Below, piece after piece: positions 41,394 through 49,775 of a DNA stretch of 54,594 nt. Both the position numbers and the translations under genes were made by a program. This DNA is from Frankia sp. R82 (GTDB lineage: Bacteria > Actinomycetota > Actinomycetes > Frankiales > Frankiaceae). Each line of letters starts with the position of its first letter. Position 1 is the first letter of the stretch. The notes below the pieces were generated by a model. It worked only from the letters and a program-made list of their open reading frames with translations. It was not told the DNA's origin and did no database searches. The stretch spans positions 1 to 54,594 of the forward strand of contig NZ_JAMQQG010000283.1 of assembly GCF_023716925.1 (NCBI RefSeq). The letters are read 5' to 3'.

Positions 41394-41930
41394 CGGAGAC
41401 TCATCGACAGCCGTCGGGGACGACGAGGTGTCGGCTGAGGGGCTGGCGCTGGAATCTGACGGCAAGCTGGTTGCCTCCGCCGGCCGGCCTCGCGAGGGTG
41501 TGGGGGACGGGACTGGGGCCGGTGGCGGCGTCATCAGCGGCTTCGCCGTTGATGTGAGCCCTGTCCATACGCCGTTGACGCATCGCACCCCGCCATAGGG
41601 CCCGGCGAACGTCAACGAGGGATCATGGGTGCAGTGCACACCCACGGGCCACGGCGAGGGCGGTGGGGTGTATGGCCCGTTCGCCCCTGCCGTGTCCGGA
41701 TCGAGTTCGGTCGGTGACGGCGAGGCCACCGGTGCCGGTGATGGTGATGGTGCCTGCGCTGGCGACGTCGCAGACGCGGCGACTCTCGGCGAGGCCGACA
41801 TGGTCGGCGATGGTGTCGTTGCCGTCTGGATGACCGGCGCAGGCTGGCAGCCGGCGCCGACCAGCGTGAACAGTCCGACCGCCGGCAGCAATCTGAGTAT
41901 GCGATGCACAATTCCCCCCGTAGCGTTCAT
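41385..41930 (-). CDS. Lipoprotein with Pro/Ser-rich mature part
   Basis: 181 residues. Signal peptide with lipobox VGAGC (about residues 22-26), a long Pro/Ser/Ala tether, a small middle with GVHCTHDPSLTFAGPYGGVRCVNGVWTG (two cysteines), and another low-complexity tail. Surface exposed; function unknown. The ATG at 41930 is used; a GTG shortly after is possible. Confidence 0.7.
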   Translation of the reverse strand: MNATGGIVHRILRLLPAVGLFTLVGAGCQPAPVIQTATTPSPTMSASPRVAASATSPAQAPSPSPAPVASPSPTELDPDTAGANGPYTPPPSPWPVGVHCTHDPSLTFAGPYGGVRCVNGVWTGLTSTAKPLMTPPPAPVPSPTPSRGRPAEATSLPSDSSASPSADTSSSPTAVDESPSA

Positions 41931-42026
41931 CGGCGGGCAGCATAGCGACCTGCCAGTGAGCGGAGAGCAACGGGAAGGCCACGCTCGCCGAGTGATGATC
42001 CAATTTGGAATGGGCATGCACAGCGC

Positions 42027-42296
42027 ATGAGGAAGCTGAGCCCCGCACTTCGATCGCTGAAGGCCCGCGCCGCCGCGAACGAGTCATGGGCGCGGACGAG
42101 AGACAGGTCGGGGCGGACGGCTCCGGCGCGGGCGGCGGCAATCGCCCGGTTCGAGCGGCAGGTTGACCCGGACGGGCTGCTGTCACCGCAGGAGCGGGCA
42201 AAGCGCGCTGAATACGCCCACAAAGCCCACATGCAGCGGCTCGCAGCGCGCAGCGTCGCAGTACGCCAGGCCCGACGACGAGGCGAGAGCACGTGA
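42027..42296 (+). CDS. Small basic helical protein
   Basis: 89 residues: SPALRSLKARAAANESWARTRDRSGRTAPARAAAIARFERQVDPDGLLSPQERAKRAEYAHKAHMQRLAARSV. The type is common as an unknown protein in actinobacterial mobile elements. Overlaps the next start as GTGA. Confidence 0.7.
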   Translation: MRKLSPALRSLKARAAANESWARTRDRSGRTAPARAAAIARFERQVDPDGLLSPQERAKRAEYAHKAHMQRLAARSVAVRQARRRGEST

Positions 42297-42709
42297 GGGC
42301 GGCTCCATCTGCCATGGCGTCCTCGGACGTCCCGGACATCAGCCAGAGCCGTCGGCGGCCACGTGCTCGACCGGCTCAACCCGAACCGGCACCGCCGCCG
42401 ATCCCATTCTTCTCCGACGGCCTGTGGACGACGGCGGACGTCGCGAAGATCTGCAAGGTCACCGAAAGCACCGTGCGGCACTGGCGGTTCGTCCGCGGCA
42501 GGGTCGAACGCCTCGACCCGGACCGGCTGCACAGGGCATACGACTCGGACGAGGAACTCGGCCCGCCGTTCGCGAAAGTTGGCCGGCATGTCCGCTACCG
42601 TCCTGCTGACGTCCGCGCATGGCTCGCCGGCAAGTGGAGCAGACATCATCGAGATGAGCAGCTCGGGTCTGGAAAGCTAGTCTCCGAGGCCCCGGGCTAC
42701 AGGATCTAG
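42293..42709 (+). CDS. Helix-turn-helix DNA-binding protein, excisionase fold
   Basis: 138 residues. After a Pro/Arg-rich N-terminus comes LWTTADVAKICKVTESTVRHWRFVRG, then FAKVGRHVRYRPADVRAWLAG (about 45-115): the winged HTH_17 pattern of excisionases. With the gene at 15390 it is a candidate directionality factor, and it lies 2 kb from the right attachment site. Confidence 0.75.
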   Translation: MRAAPSAMASSDVPDISQSRRRPRARPAQPEPAPPPIPFFSDGLWTTADVAKICKVTESTVRHWRFVRGRVERLDPDRLHRAYDSDEELGPPFAKVGRHVRYRPADVRAWLAGKWSRHHRDEQLGSGKLVSEAPGYRI

Positions 42710-42809
42710 CCGGATCAAGATCGGACCTCTTCGGACATCTGGCATCTCATGCCGCAGGGTTGCACGGATCGTCAGGCGTGCAGCCCTCGACCGGCGGAGC
42801 GTACGAGGC

Positions 42810-43064
42810 ATGGCGATCAAATTCGACGGGACGATCGACGAACTCGACACCACGGGAATTTTCAGCCGAAGCCGTCAGGTCTTCGCGGCAGTGAACCCCA
42901 ACGGCCTCCAGGGCACCGATGCGGCCCTCTACGCCCTTGCTGGCGGTGTGCTGACCATCGCCTCGCACCTGATCCGGATCGACGACTTTGATGAGATCGT
43001 TACGGTCTTGAAGAGTCTCTACAAGATCGAGGTGCAGAAGTATCAGGACGGGCAGCGCGGCTGA
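42810..43064 (+). CDS. Small unknown protein
   Basis: 84 residues: MAIKFDGTIDELDTTGIF, then SRQVFAAVNPNGLQGTDAALYALAGGVLTIASHLIRIDDFDEIVTVLKSLYKIEVQ. One amphipathic to hydrophobic helix in the middle. No recognised family. Confidence 0.55.
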   Translation: MAIKFDGTIDELDTTGIFSRSRQVFAAVNPNGLQGTDAALYALAGGVLTIASHLIRIDDFDEIVTVLKSLYKIEVQKYQDGQRG

Positions 43065-43162
43065 CCCAGTACCGCCAAAGCTGTGGCGGGTTCGGCTGAG
43101 CTGGTGCGGTCACCAGCCGTGAGCCCGCCACTCCGCCAGATAAGTCCGCTCTGCGGGGCGAT

Positions 43163-43660
43163 CTAGACGATGAGGAGCTTCACGGACTGCTGTGAGTCCG
43201 ACCGGTCAGGCCGCAGGTGCCACGACACCACGATGTGGGTGGTTGCCGTCTCAAATCCCTGGGACAGATAGAGCAGATGGTCTAGGCCCGGAGGGATCTC
43301 GTCGAAGTCCGTCTGTCGGCCTGCGCTGTCCAGGTCGCCGATGTCGACATGGACTCCATACGCCGTGTCTGTGCCTGCCTGGTGAAGCACGTAGTTGTCC
43401 CCACTGTCTGGCCGAAGCTCGAAGACGACTCGTTGCCGCTCGGCGTCGGCCAGTTCATCGGTGCGGCGCTCCCTCTCGATGCGGGTCGCCTCCTCGGCGG
43501 CGTCGGCGGCGCGCCGAGCCTCGTCGGCAGCACGCCGCGCCTCATCAACTGCCCGGTCGGCCGTCGCGGCGGCCCGCACAGCGATCCGTCGTTGACTATC
43601 CGAGTAGAACAACGCGGCGACCGCCGTGACGATGGAGATGACCAGTGCAGCGATGGACAT
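43163..43660 (-). CDS. Membrane-anchored coiled-coil protein
   Basis: 165 residues. One N-terminal membrane helix (SIAALVISIVTAVAALFY, residues 2-19), a cytoplasmic coiled coil of Ala/Arg/Glu heptads (EARRAADEARRAADAAEEA), and a beta-rich C-terminal domain (VVFELRPDSGDNYVLHQAG to SWHLRPD). No recognised family. The ATG at 43660 fits the membrane helix as N-terminus. Confidence 0.7.
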   Translation of the reverse strand: MSIAALVISIVTAVAALFYSDSQRRIAVRAAATADRAVDEARRAADEARRAADAAEEATRIERERRTDELADAERQRVVFELRPDSGDNYVLHQAGTDTAYGVHVDIGDLDSAGRQTDFDEIPPGLDHLLYLSQGFETATTHIVVSWHLRPDRSDSQQSVKLLIV

Positions 43661-44028
43661 CAGACAGCCGTCTGCCGCGGTGAGCTGGTCGAGGTGATGC
43701 AGGTTTGACGCATGACGAATCCCCCTGTGTCGTAGCGGGGGACACCTTAGACGGATCGCCCGCGACGCCCTGCGGCCGGGGATCGTTATCGCCGAGCTAC
43801 CAGCCGCGGGCCCGCCACTCTGCGAGATGGGAGCGCTCTGCGCCGATCGTCGAGGCGAACCCGTGACCTGGATACGGCCACGTCTCATCCGGCAATGGCC
43901 CGAGACCTTGGCTTCCAGTACGTCCATCAAGGTCGTGGGCTGGCCCGGAGTCGTTGTCCCGCCAAGTCCCCCTGGGGAAGCCGAGGTCACGCACTCGGGC
44001 AGGCTGTCCGGCTGGATACGGTGCAACG

Positions 44029-44595
44029 GTGGACAACTGGCCTGCGAACGTCCCGCTTGGTATCTCGCTGAGGGGCCCGGACCTCGACGCCGACGCCCAG
44101 ATGCTCGTCGCCCTCGGGGCGGTGGTTCGAGCGGCATCGATGTGGGAGTTCAGTCTGCGGATGCTGTTCTGTGCCTTGGAGGAGAGCAAGTTCGCCGCCG
44201 TGACTGCGGCTGGCCAGGAGGCGGGCTGGCTGGCGGAGATGTGCAGGGCCCTGCTTGACCGGCACACCGAGATCAACGAACAGCATCGGGCTGCTCTCAC
44301 CAAGCTTCTGTCCGACGCAGGGCAAGCCATGCGAGATCGAAACCGCTTCATCCATGACGCATGGGTAACCGGGCAGGACGGTGTCCCCAACCTGATGCGC
44401 AGCTGGCGCAGGAAGCATGAGCTGACCTTCACCCCAAAGACCACCAACGATCTTGTAGGCACTGCCCGCACGCTGAACTCTTCCTCCGGAGCCCTGATCA
44501 ACTGGATTTGTGAAGCTCTCGGGCCCGAAGTAGCCGGACTCGAAGCGCAACTTCGGTGGGAGGAAGGCCGAAGCGCGACGTCCGCCGATATCTAG
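44029..44595 (+). CDS. Helical protein with HEPN-like motif
   Basis: 188 residues, all helical. The segment SDAGQAMRDRNRFIHDAW carries R-N-x-x-x-H (RNRFIH), the pattern of HEPN ribonucleases of toxin-antitoxin and antiphage systems, following MWEFSLRMLFCALEES. The GTG at 44029 is chosen because the upstream sequence lacks conservation features. It is the last gene before attR, a typical position for defence cargo. The HEPN call is tentative. Confidence 0.5.
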   Translation: MDNWPANVPLGISLRGPDLDADAQMLVALGAVVRAASMWEFSLRMLFCALEESKFAAVTAAGQEAGWLAEMCRALLDRHTEINEQHRAALTKLLSDAGQAMRDRNRFIHDAWVTGQDGVPNLMRSWRRKHELTFTPKTTNDLVGTARTLNSSSGALINWICEALGPEVAGLEAQLRWEEGRSATSADI

Positions 44596-44599
44596 CGGT

Positions 44600-44619
44600 G
44601 GTGCCCACCGGGTGCCCAC
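44600..44619. other. Probable integrase arm sites, right end
   Basis: GGTGCCCAC at 44600-44608 and 44611-44619, 11 bases apart and 115 bases left of the right att core, matches the pair at 12357-12376 in sequence, spacing and orientation. Confidence 0.7.
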
Positions 44620-44733
44620 GCCGCGCGGAGAAACTTCCGATTCGGACCGGCTGTCCCCGATCATCCGAGAGGCGAAACCCGCTGCAGCGCAGGCACTTCT
44701 GGCCATGGTCGACTGTTTCCGACTGTCAGTCTG

Positions 44734-44760
44734 GAGAGTTCGAATCTCTCATCCTCCGCC
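44734..44760. repeat. attR core: 27-bp repeat of the tRNA-Ser end
   Basis: Exact copy of 12251-12277. The bases immediately outside differ, so this is the right boundary of the integrated element. Confidence 0.95.
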
Positions 44761-44906
44761 AGAGATCTTGATGCGTGATGTTTTTGATCATCCTTCTGGA
44801 TTTTCGCCGGCGGGTCAGTCGGCGGCATGCCGCTCCATGGTCTTGGTGTATGGGGTCGGTCGGACAGGCCGTCCAGGGGTGGCGTCGGGCCCAGAAGATC
44901 TCCATA

Positions 44907-44955
44907 TGGAGGGTTGTTCGGGTTTTCCGGCGGCGATTCCTCGAATAACCCTCCA
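44907..44955 (-). terminator. Long hairpin after the TetR gene
   Basis: TGGAGGGTTGTTCG (44907-44920) pairs with 44942-44955 with one mismatch around a 21-base loop, 33 bases beyond the stop of the TetR gene on the minus strand. Confidence 0.6.
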
Positions 44956-44987
44956 CATCAGGGAACGGGGGAGGGCTTCGTCCTCGG

Positions 44988-45722
44988 TCACGCAGGTGGG
45001 CCGACCACCGTCACTCGGGCGGTGACGGCAGGGGGCGCAGGAGCTGTCAGCACCGCGCGTAGCAGGCCTTCGAGGACGCGGTGGAAAAGATCCGCGGACG
45101 GTGGTGTGGGGGTCGCCGCGGCGAGCAGCGCCGCGAGGCGCGGGTGCCGGCCGGCGTCGAGCGCGGTGAAGGTCTCGGGACCGACGGGCCGCGATGGCGT
45201 GGCGGACAGTGCGGCGATGCCGTTCGTGAGGGCGAGGGCTTCCATCTTCCGACTCGATGGCGCCGGCACATCGGCGAGCACAGCGAGACCCCAGTCGAAG
45301 TGATCCAGGACGTGCGGGCCCATGACCCGTAGTGACGCCACCGCTTCGGCAAGCCAGGGGTGCGCGCGGAACAGCGCGCGCTGTTGCTCGGCGACGACGA
45401 CGAGGTCGCGCACCCAGTCGCCGCTGGGCGGCGGATGTTCCAGGCCGGCGGAGACGAGATCGACCATGTGGTCGACCAGCTCGTCGCGGGAGACGACGTA
45501 GCGGTACAGGCCCGGGGCGCTCACCCCGACCGTGGTCGCGAGCGAGCGCATCGTCACGGCGGCCAGGCCCTGGGCGTCCGCGAGAGCGACGGCGGTGGCC
45601 GCGATGCCCTGCAGTGTCAACGATGGTGCGGGCCCGGGCCTTGCACCCGGCCCGACGCCGGGCCTTCCGCCGGCTCTCCCGCCGGGCTCCGACCGACGCC
45701 GCGCGTTCCCGGAGGTGGCCAC
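44988..45722 (-). CDS. TetR-family regulator
   Basis: 244 residues. After a low-complexity Gly/Pro/Arg N-terminus, IAATAVALADAQGLAAVTMRSLATTVGVSAPGLYRYVVSRDELVDHM (about 40-86) is the TetR helix-turn-helix. The C-terminal ligand domain is of the TetR_C type seen in drug and hydrolase regulators. Start GTG at 45722. It is divergent from an alpha/beta hydrolase with an inverted repeat between them, so it probably represses both. Confidence 0.92.
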   Translation of the reverse strand: MATSGNARRRSEPGGRAGGRPGVGPGARPGPAPSLTLQGIAATAVALADAQGLAAVTMRSLATTVGVSAPGLYRYVVSRDELVDHMVDLVSAGLEHPPPSGDWVRDLVVVAEQQRALFRAHPWLAEAVASLRVMGPHVLDHFDWGLAVLADVPAPSSRKMEALALTNGIAALSATPSRPVGPETFTALDAGRHPRLAALLAAATPTPPSADLFHRVLEGLLRAVLTAPAPPAVTARVTVVGPPA

Positions 45723-45732
45723 CGCCCCAGTC

Positions 45733-45757
45733 TAACTGTTAACGTTGTTCGCAGTTA
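45733..45757. promoter_or_regulatory. Operator between TetR and hydrolase genes
   Basis: TAACTG (45733-45738) and CAGTTA (45752-45757) are inverted across 13 bases, with the palindrome GTTAAC between them. It lies directly before the hydrolase ribosome binding site. Confidence 0.55.
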
Positions 45758-45778
45758 ATGGCCGAGGGAGGAACTCGC

Positions 45779-46711
45779 ATGGACGAGGGCATCCGGTACG
45801 CGCACAACGGCTCCGTTCGGCTGGCCTACGAGGTGTTCGGCGACGTCGCCACCGCAGAGCCGCTGCTGCTGGTGATGGGTCTGGACTTCCAGATGGTCTG
45901 GTGGCCGGAGGAGTTCGTCGCGCGGCTCGTCGACGCCGGCTTCGCCGTCGTCCGTTTCGACAACCGCGACACCGGCCTGTCGACCCACTTCGACCCGGTG
46001 GAACGTCCGAGCCCGTGGAAGGCCCTGTTCGGTCGGGTCCCGCCCGCGTACACAGCCCGTGACATGCTCGACGACGCTCTCGCCGTGCTGGACGACGTGG
46101 GATGGACGAGCGCACACATCATGGGCGGGTCGATGGGTGCCGGCATCGCCCAGGCGCTGGCGATGGAGAACCCCGAGCGGGTGCGTTCCCTCATCAGCTG
46201 CCTGGGTCTTCCCGTGGACGTCCACCCGGTGCACGCCCTGCGCTATATCCGGCCCGGAGTGTTCCGTACGCTGGCCCGGCTCAGGCCCGGCCCCTCGGAC
46301 GAGGAGCAGATCGACGCCCTGGTGGCCATCTATCGCGCCATCGCCTCGCCCGGATATCCGTTCCCCGAACAGTGGGCCCGGCAGGCGGCCCGCACCAGCC
46401 ACGAACGGCATCCCCGGGATGCCTCCACCACCCAGCGTCAGCTTGCCGCGGGGCGTGCCCACCGCTACCCGCGTCTGAAGACGATCACCGCCCCGACGCT
46501 GGTCATCTCCGGTCGGGACGACCCGCTCATCCGCTGGCAGGGCGGCCGGGCCACCGCCGCCCGCATCCCCGGTGCCCGGTTCGTGTGCTACCCGGGTATG
46601 GGACACGCCCTCCCGCGGGAGCTGTTCGGACCGGTCGTCCACGAGGTGCAACGCCTCGCGTCGGACTCCGGTCACATCAAGGCGGACGAACAGCGGACGT
46701 CCGCGGACTGA
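45779..46711 (+). CDS. Alpha/beta-fold hydrolase
   Basis: 310 residues. LLLVMGLDFQMVWWPEEFVARLVDAGFAVVRFDNRDTGLS is the typical N-terminal strand and oxyanion region; nucleophile elbow GGSMGAG (Ser about residue 117); Asp in SGRDDPLI; and His in GMGHALPRE. Similar to esterases and epoxide hydrolase-like proteins; the substrate is unknown. The ATG at 45779 has GAGGGAGGA just upstream and is preferred to the ATG at 45758, which lies inside the operator. Confidence 0.9.
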   Translation: MDEGIRYAHNGSVRLAYEVFGDVATAEPLLLVMGLDFQMVWWPEEFVARLVDAGFAVVRFDNRDTGLSTHFDPVERPSPWKALFGRVPPAYTARDMLDDALAVLDDVGWTSAHIMGGSMGAGIAQALAMENPERVRSLISCLGLPVDVHPVHALRYIRPGVFRTLARLRPGPSDEEQIDALVAIYRAIASPGYPFPEQWARQAARTSHERHPRDASTTQRQLAAGRAHRYPRLKTITAPTLVISGRDDPLIRWQGGRATAARIPGARFVCYPGMGHALPRELFGPVVHEVQRLASDSGHIKADEQRTSAD

Positions 46712-46894
46712 CCGTCGACCGAGATGTTCCTGGCCGACTGAAAGGCGCCGCTCGGTGCCGTTTCCGGATTTTGGTGGGAGACGTCCGAGGCGTCGCCGGG
46801 TGCACCGGGAAGTTTTTTGAAAGTCGTTACGGAGGGTGACGGCTTCCCGCTCCAAAGGAATGCGAAACGCGAAGTGTGGCGCTACCTTCTCGCT

Positions 46895-47479
46895 ATGACC
46901 CAGAGCAGAGTGCAACCGCGGCACGGTCTGATCTCGGAACCGGCGTCCCGCGCCAGCATATATCTCGCCGAATGGCAGTCGGCCGGCCTCGAGTCCGGGA
47001 AGTTCTTCCCGCAGACACAGAGCGGGCTGGCCGATCCGTACGCGTCGGACGACGTCCACAACGACGCGCCGCCCGTCGACGGGAAGATTGCGAGCGCCGG
47101 CCTGGAGTACGCCGCCGAACTGGACCGACCGGGATCGGAATGGCAGAAGCATCCCGTTTCCGCCGGCCAGAAGCTTCCCATCACCTGGAGCTTCCACGCG
47201 CCGCACAAGACGCGGCGGTGGAACTACTTCATCACCCGAGAGGGCTGGGACCCGAGCGCCCCGCTGAGCCGAGCCCAGTTCGAGTCGCAGCCGTTCCATC
47301 AGGTCCAGCTCAACGGACAGCCCTACTGGTCGGCCGACGACCTTCTGCCGGAGAACCCGACTCGGCACGAGCTCACCCTGCCGCGGCGGCAGGGATATCA
47401 CGTCCTGCTCAGCGTCTGGGAGGTCGCGGACACCCCCAAGGGCTTCTACCAGGTCATTGATCTCGAATTCACCGGGTAA
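46895..47479 (+). CDS. AA10 lytic polysaccharide monooxygenase, no visible signal peptide
   Basis: 194 residues. The copper histidine brace can be assigned: His10 in HGLISEPASRA and His104 in APHKTRRWNYF; RHELTLPRRQGYHVLLSVWEVADTPKGFYQVIDLEF is the conserved C-terminal part. AA10 enzymes cleave chitin or cellulose oxidatively and need the first His as the mature N-terminus after export. Here only nine residues (MTQSRVQPR) precede it and the upstream frame also gives no signal peptide. Start chosen at ATG 46895, without a clear ribosome binding site. Followed by a flavin oxidase gene. Confidence 0.88.
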   Translation: MTQSRVQPRHGLISEPASRASIYLAEWQSAGLESGKFFPQTQSGLADPYASDDVHNDAPPVDGKIASAGLEYAAELDRPGSEWQKHPVSAGQKLPITWSFHAPHKTRRWNYFITREGWDPSAPLSRAQFESQPFHQVQLNGQPYWSADDLLPENPTRHELTLPRRQGYHVLLSVWEVADTPKGFYQVIDLEFTG

Positions 47480-47685
47480 CGAATCAACCGGATGACACCG
47501 ATGTCTCGTCCGCCGATCGGCTCCGGCCGGCCGGCGGACGAGACATGCCCCGAACGGCCCAGGAGCCTCACCCGACAACCACCGGCCACATGCGACAACC
47601 ACCGGCCAGTGGTGGACCACCAGCCGGAGATGACCAGACGGAGATGGGTGGAAATCATGCGCGACCCAGGCCGAGGACGGCTGTC

Positions 47686-49293
47686 ATGACCGCACGAAAT
47701 GCCGCCGACGCACTGCGCGAGGCGATGATCGGCCGGGGCGGCCCGGAGGCGACGGGCTGGACGGGCTCGTTCGAGCTGCCCCCGGCGCCCCGCGCGGGCG
47801 CCACCGTCGCCGTTCTCGGTGCCGGGGTCGGCGGGCTCGCCGCGGCCTACGAACTCGGCCGGCTGGGCTACCGCGTCACCGTGCTGGAGGCATCGGACCG
47901 CGCGGGTGGCCGCAACCGCACCGCCCGAAGCGGCGATGTGCTCCACGAGCTCGGCCCGGCCGGGGTGCCGGTCGCCACCCATCGGTGTTCCTTCGACGAC
48001 GGCCTCTACCTGAACCTGGGCCCCGGTCGCATTCCCCACCACCATCGCCGGACGCTCGACTACTGTCGGGCCTTCGGCGTCGGGCTCGAGCCGTACATCA
48101 TGGAGACGACGGCGAACGTCGTCCACCTGGCGGACGGCCAGGTCGTCCGGTGGCGTAACCGGCAGGTCGCCAACGACACCCGTGGGCACCTCGCGGCCAT
48201 GCTCGCCCGGACCCTCGTCCAACGGGACGCCGCGACCGGGGAGCTGCTGGACCTGCTGCGGGTGTTCGGCTCGCTGGCCGACGACCACAGCTACGACGGC
48301 TCTACCCGCTCCGGCTACGCCGAGGATCCCGACGTGCACGACTTTCCCCGCCCGGCGCCGCCGATCCCCCTGGCGGACCTGGTGGAGTCGGGCTTCTGGC
48401 GACACCGGTTCTACCAGCCGGTGGACTACCTGTGGCAGGCCACGATGTTCCAGCCGGTCGGCGGCATGGACCGCATCGTGACCGCCTTCGAGCGGGAGAT
48501 CCGGGAACGGTTCGGCGACATCGTCGAACTGGGTGCCGAGGTCACCGCGATTCGGCTGCTCGACGGTGGCGGCGTCGCCGTCGAATACCGGCGCGACGGT
48601 GGCCCGCGGACGCTGACCGCCGACTACTGCGTCAGCAGTATTCCGCTGCCGGTACTACGGCGGATCTCGACGAACTTCTCCGCCGAGTTCGACGAGGCGA
48701 TCAACGCGGTCGAGTTCGCGGACACCTGCAAGGTCGGCTGGCAGGCGGACGAACGTTTCTGGGAGAGCGACACCGAGCAGATCTACGGTGGGATCAGCTG
48801 GACGAACCATCCGATCACCCAGGTCTGGTATCCGAGCAACGACTACTTCTCGCCGACCGGCACCGTCACCGGCGCCTACAACTTCGGTGACGTGGCCGCG
48901 AAGTTCGGCGACCTGGCACCGCCCGAACGGCTGGCACAGGCGCGGGCGGGAGCGGCGGAGCTGCACCCGCAGTTCGCCGACGAGAGCCTTGTTCCCACCG
49001 CGAAGGGCATCACGATCGCCTGGCAGAAGGTGCCGCACCAGCTTGGTGGCTGGGCTGACTGGGACCCCGCGAACCCCGACCACATGCGGGCCTACAAACA
49101 GCTCCTGCAGCCCGAGGGCGACGGGCGCTTCTACGTCCTCGGCGACCAGAGCTCCCCGCTGCCCGGCTGGCAGGAAGGCGCCATGATGTCAGCCCACTAC
49201 GTGATCGCGCAGATCCAGGGCATCCTTCCGCTCACCGTGCCCGAGACCGTTCGCGTGCCCGATGCGGTCGCCCTCACCCAGGGCTCCCGCTGA
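47686..49293 (+). CDS. Flavin-dependent amine oxidase-like protein
   Basis: 535 residues. The FAD-binding motif VAVLGAGVGGLAAAYELGRLGYRVTVLEAS (about 42-70) and DRAGGRNRTA follow the monoamine/L-amino-acid oxidase pattern; the C-terminal FAD segment is FYVLGDQSSPLPGWQEGAMMSAH. Members oxidise an amine or amino acid and release hydrogen peroxide. No signal peptide is visible. The ATG at 47686 is used; the upstream extension shows no family features. It follows the AA10 gene on the same strand with a 206-base gap. Confidence 0.88.
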   Translation: MTARNAADALREAMIGRGGPEATGWTGSFELPPAPRAGATVAVLGAGVGGLAAAYELGRLGYRVTVLEASDRAGGRNRTARSGDVLHELGPAGVPVATHRCSFDDGLYLNLGPGRIPHHHRRTLDYCRAFGVGLEPYIMETTANVVHLADGQVVRWRNRQVANDTRGHLAAMLARTLVQRDAATGELLDLLRVFGSLADDHSYDGSTRSGYAEDPDVHDFPRPAPPIPLADLVESGFWRHRFYQPVDYLWQATMFQPVGGMDRIVTAFEREIRERFGDIVELGAEVTAIRLLDGGGVAVEYRRDGGPRTLTADYCVSSIPLPVLRRISTNFSAEFDEAINAVEFADTCKVGWQADERFWESDTEQIYGGISWTNHPITQVWYPSNDYFSPTGTVTGAYNFGDVAAKFGDLAPPERLAQARAGAAELHPQFADESLVPTAKGITIAWQKVPHQLGGWADWDPANPDHMRAYKQLLQPEGDGRFYVLGDQSSPLPGWQEGAMMSAHYVIAQIQGILPLTVPETVRVPDAVALTQGSR

Positions 49294-49318
49294 CGTCCCA
49301 TCTGCCCGCCCGTCCGCC

Positions 49319-49348
49319 CGTCCGCCCGTCCGGCCGCGCGGGCGGACG
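49319..49348 (+). terminator. Terminator with CGCCCGTC tandem repeat
   Basis: CGTCCGCCCG (49319-49328) pairs perfectly with CGGGCGGACG (49339-49348). The left arm belongs to about three tandem copies of the 8-base unit CGCCCGTC starting at 49308. Confidence 0.65.
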
Positions 49349-49406
49349 TCGCGGCGCAGCACGACGTGCGGCAGGGGCCCGGTTCGCCGTCGGGCAGGAT
49401 GGCGGC

Positions 49407-49760
49407 ATGGAACGTGTGCTGGGCATCGGTGGGTACTTTCTGCGGGCGGGGGATCCGGCCGCGCTGGGTGCGTGGTACCGCGACGTTCTGGGGCTGGACG
49501 CCGACGAGCACGGCCTGTGGCAGCAGGGGGACGGGCCGACGGTGTTCGCGACGTTCGCGTCCGACACCGACTACTTCGGGTCCCGCACCCAGCAGGTCAT
49601 GCTCAACTTCCGGGTCCGCGATCTGGACGCGATGCTCGCGCAGCTGCGCGCCGGGGGTGCGGACGTGGCCGAACAGACCCAGGACATGGAAGGCGTCGGC
49701 CGGTTCGGCTGGGTGACCGATCCCGAAGGCAACCGGGTCGAGCTCTGGCAGCCCGCCTGA
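49407..49760 (+). CDS. Glyoxalase/VOC superfamily protein
   Basis: 117 residues, a single VOC domain: GIGGYFLRAGDPAALGAWYRDVLGL, DYFGSRTQQVMLNFRVRDLDAMLAQLRAGGADV, and FGWVTDPEGNRVELWQP with the usual C-terminal metal-ligand Glu. The reaction is unknown; the family includes dioxygenases, isomerases and resistance proteins. Confidence 0.92.
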   Translation: MERVLGIGGYFLRAGDPAALGAWYRDVLGLDADEHGLWQQGDGPTVFATFASDTDYFGSRTQQVMLNFRVRDLDAMLAQLRAGGADVAEQTQDMEGVGRFGWVTDPEGNRVELWQPA

Positions 49761-49775
49761 GCATGCTCGGCCGGA

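Larger units (their letters stand above)
12278..44733. mobile_element. 32.5-kb tRNA-Ser integrated element (satellite-like)
   Basis: Bounded by the 27-bp att repeats. It carries an integrase at the left end, an excisionase-like gene, its own initiator-like protein with iteron-like repeats, a replicative helicase, a Cre-like recombinase, a terminase-small-subunit-like protein, and a tape-measure protein. Portal, capsid, large terminase, holin, TraB and type IV secretion genes are absent as far as I can read. Classification as a phage satellite or as the remains of a prophage is inference. Confidence 0.9.

Noticed and set aside
43797-44501. Minus-strand frame opposite the HEPN-like gene
   Set aside because: Antisense overlap with the better-composed plus-strand gene.
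12278-44733. Classical actinomycete integrative and conjugative element (AICE)
   Set aside because: No TraB/FtsK-type translocase and no Rep protein of the AICE types was found, although the GntR regulator and tRNA integration resemble them.
45755-47620. 621-codon minus-strand frame
   Set aside because: Antisense to the alpha/beta hydrolase and AA10 genes, both clearly real.
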